In this document: in pieces, positions 1-10,559 of the stretch
Numbering within the stretch: position 1 is the first letter of the stretch
Layout: every line of letters starts with the position of its first letter
NCBI GenBank assembly: GCA_020740775.1
Contig: JAHEWK010000011.1
Coordinates: forward strand, 248,001-312,000
Source of the DNA: Ilyonectria destructans
Taxonomy: Eukaryota; Ascomycota; Sordariomycetes; Hypocreales; Nectriaceae
Direction: 5' to 3'
DNA length: 64,000 bases
Program-made: the position numbers and the translations under genes
Notes under the pieces: generated by a model
What the model was told of the DNA's origin: nothing
What the model saw: the letters and a program-made list of their open reading frames with translations, nothing else
Database searches by the model: none

Positions 1-1
1 T

Positions 2-1285
2 GGAGAAGTTGTTCCTACTGCTAACCTTAACCAGCGCGTTCTTACTGTTAAAGAGCCTGTTGGGGTAGCGGCATGTCTCACACCGTGGAACTTTCCTATT
101 GCAATGATCACTCGCAAGGCTGGCGCCGCCTTAGCTGCTGGGTGCACGACAGTCTGGAAACCTGCGGGTGAGACGCCCCTGAGCGCTCTTGCCCAGGCTG
201 TGTTGGCTCAGGAGGCTGGGTTTCCAAAAGGATCTATTAATGTTATCACCACGCTAAAGGGCGTAGCAGAAGTTGGGGAGGCACTCTGCAACTCCAAGCT
301 GGTCCGAAAACTTAGCTTTACCGGTTCAACACGAGTAGGCAAGCTTCTCGTTCAACAGTCCACCAGCAATCTGAAAAAGCTCTCTCTTGAGCTCGGCGGT
401 AACAGCCCATTCATCGTGTTTGATGATGCCAAATTGGATACTGCTGTTGAAGCTTGTATTCTTGCCAAATTTCGGAACTCAGGGCAGACTTGTGTGACAG
501 CAAACAGGATTTTTGTCCAGGATGGCATCTACGATAAGTTTGCCACCGCATTGGTGGAAAGGGTCAAGACTCTGAAAGTGGGCAAAGGCACTGACAATGA
601 CGTTTTTATTGGCCCTCTCACCCACGAGCGTGCGGTTGAGAAAGCCATGATCCACATAAATGGTATGTGAACAGTTTTTCTGTGAATCAGTCATTGAGCA
701 CATTCGTTGTGTGCTCTGTTGGCCCTGATAGAAGACCTGCTAACATTGTGATCACTTATTAGATGCCAAAGCTCGAGGTGCTTCCGTTCTAGTCGGTGGA
801 TCGTCCTTCCAACCGGATAATCTCCCAGGATACTTCCTACAGCCAACCGTCTTAAGCAACATGTCTATGAGTTCAATTACCACACGTGAGGAGACTTTTG
901 CTCCGGTTATTGCTCTCTACTCTTTCAAAACAGAAGATGAGGTGCTTGAAAAGGCCAATGACTGCGATGTCGGTCTAGGCAGCTTTATTATGACCGAGTC
1001 GATATCACGCATGTGGCGAGTTGCAGAAAACCTTGAAGTCGGCATGGTTGGGGTGAATTTGGGTATTCTAAGTGCATGTGAGAGTCCATTTGGGGGTAAG
1101 TCCAAATTCGCAATGTCTACCAATCCCGACCTGATGGGGAGAAATTTAAGTCTTAATGATCTTGAAGTGACTAACTGTTTTCATGTTCAGGGGTGAAGGA
1201 ATCCGGTTGTGGACGTGAAGGAGGTCGACATGGAATAGACGAGTACCTTACTGTTAAGAGCATTTTGATCAGTATGACACCTTAG
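2..1285 (+). CDS. Succinate-semialdehyde dehydrogenase (ALDH superfamily), 5' end outside window
   Basis: Oxidises succinic semialdehyde to succinate with NAD(P), the last step of the GABA shunt. The frame is open from base 2, so the N-terminus lies upstream. Exons are 2-662, 763-1095 and 1191-1285; both introns have GTATGT/GTAAGT donors and AG acceptors, and a branch-like gctaac lies near 740. Visible motifs are [12 protein letters not shown] (cofactor and substrate pocket), LELGGNSP with the general-base Glu, NSGQTC with the catalytic Cys, and the C-terminal [21 protein letters not shown] block that ends these enzymes. The PWNFPIAM pattern and the C-terminus favour SSADH over betaine-aldehyde or other ALDHs, but substrate is inferred from family. 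No break was seen in the visible part. The damaged alcohol dehydrogenase downstream is on the same strand, but a joint pathway is only a guess. Confidence 0.88.
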
Positions 1286-1774
1286 ACGTATTAGCTTCAA
1301 CGAGAAGGAAAAGGTTTTAGTACAACGCTTGACGGGTACAGCTGATTCTTACGTGCTTGCTCGCTTGGTTGCCTCGTCTTTCTTCAATTGTCCTTTCCCG
1401 GCGGTTTCCCCGAGCGGGAAATGGGCTGATGTGGGGAAGTGGGGGACTATAGCCGAGGACGAAACTGTATTTGTAATTGTATGACTCAAATCTATTGATG
1501 ATATGGATGCGGGTTGCGAAGAAGGCTTTTCGGGGATCTCCTGGTTTTGTTTGCGGCTGTGTCGGGAGTTCGGCAACTGTATAGCCATCAATGTAGCCTA
1601 ATGGCTCGGGAGAGGGCTCTTCACAACTCGCTGTGCATTCCCTGATACTTAGTCTCAAGAAAAAGGGATTACTTCAAGAAATATTAGATATATAAGGATC
1701 TAGAACGCAATTTCATGAAGCAAGAAAAGTAAGACCTCTCATCCAAACTGTTTCAAGGTTTTCTCCCATACAAC

Positions 1775-2617
1775 ATGCCTCCCGAGAAAATGCGCGCCGT
1801 GGTTTTTCAAGGGCCTTACCAGGTATGAAAGAATGCATCCTCTTGCGACAAAATGTACTAACATTTTATGTTCCTAGATCACGGTCGAGGACCGGCCATA
1901 TCCCGTGGTCTAAAACCCCACTGATGCTGTTATGAAGGTGTCACATACGGCGTTATGTGTGAGTCTTTACAATCCAGGAGCACCTATTTCTCTGTTTCGT
2001 CCAAAAGCTCACACTGAAACAGGGATCGGATCTACATTTCTACCGCGGCCACTTGAAATGTCCCACAAATTTTATCTGTGGGCATGAGTTTGTTGGTACT
2101 GTCGTAGAGAAAGGAGGTGTTGTGAAGAACTTGGAGATTGGTGATCGGGTGGTTGTGCCCTTTTACACTTCCTGCCAGGAATGTTACTACTGCGTGCGTG
2201 GCCAAGCAAGTCGATGCTTGAGAGGTGAACTGTTTGGAAATTCAGCACCCGCCAACACAATAGATGGTGGCCAGGCAGAATATGTCAGGGTTCCTTTGGC
2301 GGATACGACCTGTGTAAAGACTCCCAACGGTTAGTCTGGACTTCCAACTGCAAAATGACATATGTTTGCGTGAATGTCGCTAATTGACAGACACAGACGT
2401 CCCTGAAGAAATGCTCGTTCTGATGGCTGATATATTCCCGACTGGCTATTTTGCGGCGGCACGCTTCTTGGGGACTCAGAGTGGGGATCATATGCAACTC
2501 ATAATAAATACACACCCAATCAGACGCCTCACAGAATCAGAGTTCGTAACATTAAGTCGCCGAGGCAGACCTATAGGAGAGAGTGCGGGGTTGGCCGGCG
2601 GCACTTCGCCAGACTAG
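1775..2617 (+). pseudogene. Zinc-binding alcohol dehydrogenase remnant (MDR family)
   Basis: Starts MPPEKMRAVVFQGP, the usual start of fungal GroES-like zinc alcohol dehydrogenases. Plausible exons are 1775-1822, 1878-1958, 2023-2329 and 2391-2617. Visible family motifs are TALCGSDLHFYRGH (zinc ligand Cys), CGHEFVGTVVE (GHE motif), the structural-zinc cluster CQECYYCVRGQASRC, and DVPEEMLVLMADIFPTGYFAA. Two lesions argue for a pseudogene. An in-frame TAA at 1911-1913 stands where a sense codon, probably Gln, is expected. After about 2465 the sequence loses similarity, so the whole Rossmann NAD-binding domain and the C-terminus are missing; the frame stops at 2615-2617. Splice sites still look intact, which suggests recent decay. 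Confidence 0.8.
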
Positions 2618-2783
2618 TCGGTTACTGATCACAAATACATTCCCAACCACCGACGGTTCACGAAGGATGATGCCCGTCATTGAGCCATGTCTCTGGTAAG
2701 ATCACCCGACCAGGTGTACCGTCAATCCATCCTCATCTAATCAAAACTGCGGCAACTGCCAGCGGGATGCGTCCTGTATCTAG

Positions 2784-3281
2784 TCAGACCTCTGCACCTG
2801 TTATAACTAAAGGGACTTGACATACAAAGTAACCCTGCTGACTCAGAAGCTGTTCCTCATCCTCATCGCTAAACGTGTTGTGCTCGACCCATTTATTATG
2901 CATCTCTGTGTTGAAGTCTGGAGGCACCATGCCCTGCAACCTCCAGTTGTCACGCGGAGTCTCGTAGATATTGGACTCCCACCGGATGCCCTTGGGCTTC
3001 AGCACCGGCCGCACAACGTCATCCAGCGCCTTTAGGAACATCTCGGCCTCTTGCTCGTTGCGGGCGTTGGCCGCGGCGTGGTAGATGGAGATAGTAGTGA
3101 ACTTGTTAGAAGGCTTGCCGCCGGACCAAATACTCCCCGGGGCCAGCTCGATGAAGTGCACGTGGGCGTAGAATGCGGGCAGCCCGAAGGTCGTATAGAT
3201 GTTGCACATGCCTTGTGCAAGCTTCTCCTTATCCTCGAGGGTAAAAGCGCCCTCGGTGTGATGGAAAACCCACTTAGGCAT
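2784..3281 (-). CDS. Tautomerase-superfamily protein, cis-CaaD-like
   Basis: A 165-residue single-exon protein that begins MPKWVFHHTEGAFT. Members of the tautomerase superfamily use the amino-terminal proline left after Met removal as catalytic base or acid, and Pro2 is present here. The pattern (HHT near the start, LPAFYAHVHFIEL in the middle, then an Arg/Glu-containing second half with NIYETPRDNWRLQG) matches fungal proteins carrying the cis-3-chloroacrylic-acid-dehalogenase-like tautomerase domain. The physiological substrate is unknown. The last 20 or so residues after DEDEEQ look unlike the family and might be non-conserved or affected by an unrecognised 3' intron. A TATATATAG box lies about 105 bp upstream of the ATG. 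Confidence 0.75.
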   Translation of the reverse strand: MPKWVFHHTEGAFTLEDKEKLAQGMCNIYTTFGLPAFYAHVHFIELAPGSIWSGGKPSNKFTTISIYHAAANARNEQEAEMFLKALDDVVRPVLKPKGIRWESNIYETPRDNWRLQGMVPPDFNTEMHNKWVEHNTFSDEDEEQLLSQQGYFVCQVPLVITGAEV

Positions 3282-3387
3282 GGTTAAGGATCGATTTTAC
3301 TGAGGGTCTCGTGGTAGGATTGGAAGCACAGACTGAAGTTGGACTGATGAATTTTGGGTTGCACAACAACACGTTGTATGGACTTCA

Positions 3388-3396
3388 CTATATATA
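3388..3396 (-). promoter_or_regulatory. Putative TATA box for the tautomerase gene
   Basis: TATATATAG read on the minus strand, about 105 bp upstream of the ATG at 3281. Position and sequence fit a core promoter element; transcription start is not known. Confidence 0.4.
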
Positions 3397-4820
3397 CCTT
3401 AGTTATGTCCACCCAGGGGGGAGAGGGGGAAGGTGATGCCTCGGTTCATCCCCAGCCAACATAACCCCGCTAGCATCGGGTTTTATTACGTATGGTGAAC
3501 CATACGTTGGATTGCTTCCGGAATAGGTTATAGCTGGTAGCATCAGGGGGAAGAATTGGTCAGCCTGCTGAAGCCGGGATACTAAGATTTGATGGATGAA
3601 CAGACATATCCCGTCCCGTTGACAACACCGCTTCATGGGATACATTAAGTGTATCATTGGAGGCCATGACGACGGTCAAAACTCCGTTGGCGTTTATAAG
3701 CTGATCCTCAACTCACAATTCTGGCAAGAACCTATCGGCGGGACTAAAAAGACTCAGTAGGTATAGCCTACAATCGTAAAAGTCCGAAGGAGTTTAAATG
3801 TAGAGGGTAGGAATTGGGTATGCTAAGCGTTGAGTTAGGTACCTTCCATACCCTCTTTTACGCCCTAGAATCCCATGAGGCAAGGCTGTAAAACATCGAC
3901 CTATTCAGACCAGCAGATGTAAAGGGACGTGCAACCCCACGCGACTAAATTTAGCTATTGGCTACTGTCAGGCTTTCTCCGCATGCGTTCCTCTCACCAC
4001 CCCCGCACTTCTGGAGACCCATATAGAACCTCGGCATAAATTTTACCAGTCTGGCTGAAACGTAACGCTTCTCGGGGTTTTGATGTAAAGGAGCCGGTTG
4101 CCATTAAGTGGCCTCGGGGGTTGCAGTCCAAAGATCGGCATGCAGAGGAAGCCGTTTACCTTAACCGAAGTGAGGAAAAATCGTCAACGTTAAACTAGAG
4201 AACGAGAAGGGGTCAGGTAATGTAGTTATAGTAAAGGTGGCATCAGGAATTTTGCAAAAGGGCATACTGGTATAAGTATTCATTTCAGAACTCGATTCAA
4301 GGTTTCTCGCGAAGGTTCATTTCCACAGATGTAACTGACCATATGTGCGGCTAAAGGTACTTGTTCAAGAAAGCAATATGCACAAAGGATCATGAGCAGC
4401 GGTCAGTCACGTCGGCTAAATTCGGTATGTCAACGCCGCGGGCTCGAACCTGTGTATGGTGGCGTGGTTGGCGGCCGAGAAGAGGGGAAGACTTGAATGA
4501 ATTAGTGATCACAAAACGGAGATAACCCTGTCTTACATAAACCCCCGACGGAGTTTAACAACGAATGTTGTATTTCTGTGTAATGTATCAGGGAGGAAGA
4601 GAGTACTCCCATGATGCCATCATCCAAATATAAATAGACGATAATGTCAGAGGCATAAAACGACTTAGGGGTTAACGCTTGATAACAGTGACACACACTC
4701 AATCCGGCCGACTCCGAAGACATCGCATAAGCAGGACTCTTTAAGTACACTGTCGTACGTCTCGTTCCTCTCACCGACTTCTAAGGGTATTGACGTACAT
4801 CGCAGGATATTCAAGAAACC
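3397..4820. other. Intergenic, no gene recognised
   Basis: About 1.4 kb without a protein I recognise. The open frames here (for example 4502-4774 on the minus strand) have no start context, family motif or splice structure that would support them. A box-B-like GGTTCGAGCCC on the minus strand near 4442-4452 does not form a tRNA. Confidence 0.5.
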
Positions 4821-5702
4821 ATGGCCGAACTCCGCTCCGCCGCTTACATTGCTCCTCCAATTCCTGCTATCAGACCACCCCCCGGTCCCGCTACCGGGAA
4901 TTGGTCCCCAATTTCATGCACTTTGATCTACTCAGCTGAAGAAGCTGTGCTCGTCGACACTCCCATCACGATCAAGCAGACCGAAGACCTCATAGAATGG
5001 ATCGAGAAGATTGCACCTAATCGCAAATTATCCTATATCTATATTACTCACGGCCATGGCGATCACTTTTTTGGCATCCCTCTCCTTTGCAAGCGCTTTC
5101 CCGAGGCAATTCCTGTAGCCACTAGCGGGACGGTAAACCACATGGAACAGCAGATTCAGGAGCCTTATTTCACCGAGACGTGGGAGTATCGGTTCCCAGG
5201 GCAAATCCACCGGCCTTTCGAGCTAGCGAAGCCCTTATCGGAGGAGTCTGGTCTACAGTTCAAGCTCCAAGACCGTTGGGTCTTTCAGGCGATTGAGTGT
5301 GGCCATTCTGACACACACGACTCTACCGTTCTGTGGGTGCCAGATCTCAAGCTCGCTGTTTGCGGCGATGTAGTCTACGGGCAAGTCCACCAGATGCTTT
5401 TCGAGGCAAACACGAAGGCCAAGCGCGAGGAATGGATCCGGGCCATTGAGAAGGTGGAGGCGTTGGATCCGGCGTATGTCGTTCCCGGCCATCGCCAGGC
5501 GGAGGAGATCGATGGAATCTGGCATCTGGCATCAACCAAGAAGTACATAGAGGACTTTGGGCGTGTATTGGAAAAGAACCCGAAGGATGCGAAGGAGGTT
5601 ATTGCCGAGATGATCAAATTGTATCCGGATCGATACAACCCCAACGCCCTGGCGTTGAGCGCCGTGGGGGTTTTCTTAGTGCCCAGGGAGGCGCGAATCT
5701 GA
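4821..5702 (+). CDS. MBL-fold metallo-hydrolase
   Basis: A 293-residue single-exon protein of the metallo-beta-lactamase fold. The metal-binding motif HGHGDH lies at residues 77-82 (H77, H79, D81, H82). Further metal ligands are the His of ECGHSDTHDS, the Asp of AVCGDVVYG, and the His of VVPGHR near residue 223, all in the family order. The length is normal and the start has a good context (accATGg). No signal peptide or membrane segment is visible, so it is probably cytosolic. The family covers lactonases, thioesterases and glyoxalase-like hydrolases; substrate cannot be read from the sequence. The C-terminal helices (KNPKDAKEVIAEM, YPDRYNPNALALS) are typical of fungal members of this subgroup. 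Confidence 0.85.
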   Translation: MAELRSAAYIAPPIPAIRPPPGPATGNWSPISCTLIYSAEEAVLVDTPITIKQTEDLIEWIEKIAPNRKLSYIYITHGHGDHFFGIPLLCKRFPEAIPVATSGTVNHMEQQIQEPYFTETWEYRFPGQIHRPFELAKPLSEESGLQFKLQDRWVFQAIECGHSDTHDSTVLWVPDLKLAVCGDVVYGQVHQMLFEANTKAKREEWIRAIEKVEALDPAYVVPGHRQAEEIDGIWHLASTKKYIEDFGRVLEKNPKDAKEVIAEMIKLYPDRYNPNALALSAVGVFLVPREARI

Positions 5703-6839
5703 TGAGAACAGAGCGTCAGAGGCGTATTGAACCAATTCAGAGGGTTTAGGGGGTTTGCGAAAATAGGCGAAGTAGACCTGCATACGGGGAATGCCTCACG
5801 GGCAAATCTGTTTAAGCAGTAAAACCGGATTGCAAAATCGCTACCTACTTTCTGGCCAACCTATGCTACACCCTTCCATTAAACACCTCGTGCCATAGAC
5901 AGCAGGCACCGCTTCAGCCGCCGTAGATAGGACGCAGAACACTTGGAGAATAGCCTTCAAGCTCGCTTGCTAATTGTAACGGTCCAACTAAGTATATTGA
6001 CAACTAGCTGAGCGACTGCCACAAGTATCCTAAAGCTGAAGAGGAAAGAAGGAAAATAAGAAAGGGGGCGCTAGCGAGATAGCTCCTTGATCTTCCAACT
6101 AATATGGGTTAACGCTGGGTTGAGAGTGTTGGCCGAGACCTCCTTATGGGCCTAGCCCGTTACAATACCCCCCTCCCCCCTCCTTTTAGGGTTAAGAAGC
6201 CATAGTTTAATACATAAGCTGAGAATTACGAAAGAAAAGATGTCTGGTGGTTAGAGGTTGCAGAATCCTTTAAGAAGGGAGCGCTGTTCTTGTTAGACAG
6301 AGTAGCCTGGAACAAGCCGGCCTGGCTAGGTAAAAATACGGCCGTGCAATAAGTGGCAAAGGCCCTAGCTGCTGCGTTCCTGCTGACACGCTTTGCGACT
6401 ACCCTGTACCTCCATAATGAACACCAACGTCCGTCGCATCTAGTGAAGGGCCAGGAGTAGCCCGCGTCCATTCTACTCGTTTATCCTCGACATATGGCAT
6501 ATATTAGACAATATACGTGTTTCCAGCCCTAAAAGTTATGGCGTATGGATGGAGGGGAATATCTGTTTGTATTCCAATTCACAATAATGCGTTAGTAGCG
6601 ACCCTTCGTTCCCCTCATCCTTGGCTTGAGTACAATGTAGTCTGTGGGAATAGGGTGCGCTGTTGAGAAAGTATTGCTAGGAAACTGATACAGTACCGAA
6701 ATAGTAAATGGGCGGGTTGTTATTCATGGGGCGTCAATTCTAAACTGTGGGTAATTTCACTACTTGTCATTACCCAAGTTAGCTGGCCGACTGGCGTGAA
6801 TACGTAAATTATGGAGAATATTGTGCGGATTCTTATTAG
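5703..6839. other. Intergenic, contains LTR-like element
   Basis: No gene recognised. The interval holds the 190-bp LTR-like element described separately, a C-rich run at 6167-6184, and the 3' flank of the transporter gene. The minus-strand open frame 6226-6471 resembles nothing I know. Confidence 0.5.
5975..6164. mobile_element. Candidate solo LTR (about 190 bp)
   Basis: The element is bounded by a perfect short inverted repeat: TGTAACGG at 5975-5982 and CCGTTACA at 6157-6164. It therefore begins TG and ends CA, as retrotransposon LTRs do. On the minus strand the interior has features I associate with fungal copia-type LTRs: an AGTTGGAAGATCAAGGAGC block, a pyrimidine-rich centre, and a TTGTCAATATACTTAGTTGG stretch before the terminal ACCGTTACA. 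Flanks (ctaat on the left, atacc on the right) are not an obvious target-site duplication. No internal gag-pol sequence is adjacent, so it would be a solo LTR or a MITE-like element. Copy number cannot be judged from one window. Confidence 0.4.
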
Positions 6840-8538
6840 CTAAGCCATCTTGACATCCGCGGATGCCGCGGTAATCTGATTGACCTCCTGAGTCACCTCT
6901 TGCCCATTGAACTTATTGCCTAGTTCTCCTTCTGAGATAGGCTTGCTTCCATCGTAAACTTCCATGATGTCCACTAGCTGATCGCGAGGAACACCATTGA
7001 AGCGCTGGTCAATCTGCTCCAGAGTGAGGCCACTCGTCTCTAAATACGTGAAGAATATAACGACAGCGACAAAAATGTTCCAGCAAGCGCCGACGATGTA
7101 AAACCTTTCGAATCGTTAGTCTTTGTGTATTAAGTAGACGGACATTGAAGATTACTTACCGCCATCCGATTCCTGCAAGGCCGATTGGGATAACATATTG
7201 ATTGAAAAAGCCCGCAGTGGAGGTGAACATGGAATAGACGCTGTGGATGCATGTTAGTCACATATTCCATTAAATAGGCAGTAAAATCCACGTACCCCAT
7301 GCCCTTTGCGCGGATAGTGAAATTCAGAATCTCCGCACAGTATGAGAAAGATAGAGGAGTCCAAGTAGACGAGTATCCAATTTGGAATAGGAAGACCATG
7401 GCGATGATGCCATTCCGTCCGAGCGCATTGTCCGTTTGATCCGCTGTAAGGCCTGCCATTGTCGCGAGAACAGCGGCACAGAAAGATGTTCCACAGACCA
7501 ACATGGGAACTCGGCCGACTTTGTCGATAATGCAAATTCCGCAAAGGGCAGCGGCGAAAGCGACACAGTTCTGACTGACATTGATGGCGAACTGCTCTTT
7601 CTCGGACGTGATGCCGGCCAGGGTTAGAACACTGCTAAGATAGAAAGTGATGATACTCGAGCCAATAGTCTGCTCAAAGACACCAAGGGTCAAGAGAATG
7701 AAGCCCCGGTAGAGATTCGACTTTTCCGAGACAAAGGCTTTCCACCAGGCTCTGTAGGAGTCAAACCCGTTTGCCTGCTCGAAGGCGATGGTTTCTCGAA
7801 TCTCTCTGAATTCAGTAACGACCAGGGGATTGGTCTCGTCTCCTTTGCCATGGAACCTGGCAAGCACCTGAAGGCCTTCTCGTTCCCGGCCGCGAGAGAT
7901 CAGCCATCGTGGGGATTCAGGAATAAATGGAAGCGAGCAGATGCATAGTAAGGCAGGGGCCGCCATGCACACGCAAATCAGTCGCCATGCCCAGTCTCCA
8001 GAAAGGCTTCGTGCGCCATAACCGATAGCCGAAGATATGATGGCACCAAGAAGCCAACATGCCCAGTATAAACCAGCGACAAAGCCACGACGTGAAGGTG
8101 GTGCCAGCTCCACGAGGTAGGTTGGTACAGCAGCAATATCTACTGACTTGGCGAAGCCGACGAGAATTCGACCAACAAAGAGTTGGGCCTTGTGCGTCGC
8201 AGTAGAATGCAGAATGCAAGATAGGAGCACAATGCTTGCGGACAACAGGATTCCTCCCTTTCGACCTAATCTGTCCACAATGGCGCCAGCAAATAAGCCT
8301 GCGACAATGCCACCGAGATTTTGCGCAGCCGTCAAAAGACCTTTTAGGTTCGTATCTATCTCGAACTGGACTTGGAATGATGACTGTGGAAAACGTTTAG
8401 GAATTGAGCAGTCGATAGGAAGAGCAAACAAACCAGGATGTTGAGAGAAGACATCATGCTGGCATCGTAGCCAACACTCGCGCAGTTGAGTGCTGCCACG
8501 AGGCAGATGAGCAACATGGATTTGTTGAGGCCAAACAT
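6840..8538 (-). CDS. MFS sugar-type transporter
   Basis: A 12-TM major facilitator of the sugar porter family, predicted 512 residues. Exons on the minus strand are 8538-8434, 8383-7296, 7240-7160 and 7104-6840, with 50-55 bp introns. Signatures are VGYDASMMSSLN in TM1, DRLGRKGG in the loop between TM2 and TM3, PESPRWLISRGRE before the central loop, and FTSTAGFFNQYVIPIGL near TM10-11. The cytoplasmic tail is short. The ATG at 8538 gives only about seven residues before TM1. The frame is open further upstream to 8586 without an ATG, and a separate ATG near 8720 could start an unrecognised first exon, so the N-terminus is uncertain. It is probably a plasma-membrane sugar or small-acid permease. 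It is divergent from the DUF1479 gene across about 650 bp. Confidence 0.83.
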
Positions 8539-9189
8539 GGTGGTGGCGCTGTTGGTGAGCTTTGCGTTAACAAGTATTTGCTTCAATTTGCGATACTTCG
8601 CAGCAATTGGTCAGCGACCGTTTCCACTGAGCGGTGGAGTGTCAGCAGATGGTGGAAGAAGCAATTCTGGAGACGGGAATACCATTTATAGATATTGTGG
8701 ATTGGTGCATAGCCAGGCATGATGGTGTGGTGGAGAAAGATGGGATCAGGGAAGACGGCGTTTCGGTAGAAGACAACCGGTAGGCGTGATGGGGCGGTCT
8801 AGTGAAGGTGATTTAGATATGGTTATCTGGTGATAGTCTGATAGATAACACTAAATACAACCTTAGTTATCTAGTCGTAAGACTCCACCACACGAATGCG
8901 CGCGCTGACGCGGCGGGTCCGTCTACAACTTTACATAACCCCTCCGATAGAGTCAATAGAGTCCGATAAAGTCCGATAGGCTCTGGTATATCCAGGTTGG
9001 GTATCCACAAATTTGTCGGCCTGTCCGACCCAGCCAAGTCACTTCGCTGATTGTGCTCCGCGCAGATATAACGCACATGGTAAAACAAAGATAGCGAACT
9101 AATCCACACGCATCAACCTGCACCGACCTTCAGTGGTTCACACTCAACATCATTTCGGCTTCGCATTGTCTGAACATCACGGCCACAAA
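8539..9189. promoter_or_regulatory. Divergent promoter region, MFS transporter / DUF1479 gene
   Basis: The interval lies between two start codons that point away from each other, so it must carry both promoters. No defined operator was identified. A short repeated motif, gtccgataaagtccgatagg, lies near 8950-8980. Confidence 0.4.
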
Positions 9190-10559
9190 ATGCCTGGGAA
9201 ACTTGTTAGTTGGCCGGCCTGGCAAGAGTTTGAAACTCCCCCGAAGGGCGTTTCCGAAGACACCTTCACATTCTCCTCCAAGGCTAAAGCGGACGTCATC
9301 GCGCACTATGGCGAAGAAGCACTCCGCAAAAGTTGGCTTAAGGTCTGCAAAGATCTCGAGGCTGTTACTGAGAGGCTGAGCTCACTTGGGAGCGAGGCTG
9401 TTCCCGTTTTGGACATGCAGGAGATCCGTGATGCCGGACTTTCGGATACCCGACGATCGGAGCTAAAATCCAGTGGTTGCTGTATCGTGAGAGGTGTGAT
9501 CGAAGAAGGGGAGGCGACGTCAATGTTCCAGAACCTCAAGGGCTTTGTGGCCGCAAACAAGGACAGCATCAGTGGCTGGCCTATAGAGTCTCCTGCGATG
9601 CTCAGGCTATACAATTCCCCGACCCAGATCGCAGTCAGGACGCACCCTAACCACATCCTGTTGCAAAGAACCTTGAACTCCCTCTTCCACGACGAGTCTG
9701 GAGAGACAAGCCCCGAACCACTCAGCTATACAGATGCAGCGCGGATTCGCCCTCCCGGACAAGCCTTTTTGGGTCTCGGACCGCATATTGACGCCGGAAG
9801 TCTGTGCCGTTGGGCAGATCCGCAATACCGCCAAGTATATGACAACATCTTCTCTGGTAGTCCTGAACTTCATGACGCCTACGACCTCAACGTCCGCAAG
9901 GATGCCGATCAATTTCTGTTCAAGGCCAACGCCCACTCTGTCGTTTTTCGTGCCTTTCAGGGTTGGACGGCATTGACACCAACGTCGGCTGGTTGTGGCA
10001 CGTTGATGCTTTACCCCGAAGTCTCGACGGTCATTGCCTATGTGATCCTGAGACCCTTCTTTGCTCCACCAGAAAACCGAGATGATATCATGGATGCCAG
10101 CAAGTGGACATTTGACCCCAAGGCTAGCTGGCTTCCTGGCACTATGACGGACCAAAGCCAGCGACTGAGTACAAGCTCCCATCCCCATCTTCGGCTGCAA
10201 GATTGTCTTGCGCACATTCCGCCAATGAACCCCGGCGATACAGTCTGGTGGCATACAGATGTGAGTTTTTGTTTGCGCTACTCGCTGTAGTGGCTGAAGC
10301 TGATTTTGAATAGATGTGCCATGCTGTCGATCCCGAGCATCAGGGTGATCAAGATGCCAGTGTAGTTTATGTGGCCGCATGCCCAACTACCCCTCGAAAC
10401 AAGGAGTATATCAAAGAGCAGCTGCAGGCGGCGCTAACTGGACAAGGTCCTCCAGATTGTCCGAATCTCGTCGTTGATGAGTCCAAATTTAAAGGATACA
10501 CGGGATTTGCTGGTGTTTCAGAAGAAGGAAAGATTGTGTTGGGATTTCCACTGCTTTAA
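9190..10559 (+). CDS. DUF1479 family oxygenase-like protein
   Basis: Predicted 438 residues from exons 9190-10260 and 10314-10559; the intron has a GTGAGT donor and TAG acceptor. The first true ATG is at 9190 (MPGKLVSWPAWQEF); the frame is open a little further upstream but without an ATG. The family (Gig2/YbiU type, DUF1479) has a double-stranded beta-helix fold of the Fe(II)/2-oxoglutarate dioxygenase kind. The candidate iron ligands are visible: HID in LGPHIDAGSLCRW, and the distal His in WWHTDMCHAVDPEHQG, which is reconstituted exactly across the intron. MLYPEVSTVIAYVILRPFF and PMNPGDTVWW are also family-typical. The reaction is unknown. The divergent MFS transporter suggests uptake plus modification of a small molecule. 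Confidence 0.85.

Noticed and set aside
4430..4470. GGTTCGAGCCC on the minus strand, like a tRNA B box
   Set aside because: The flanking bases do not form a T stem and no acceptor, D-arm or anticodon arm could be paired around it.
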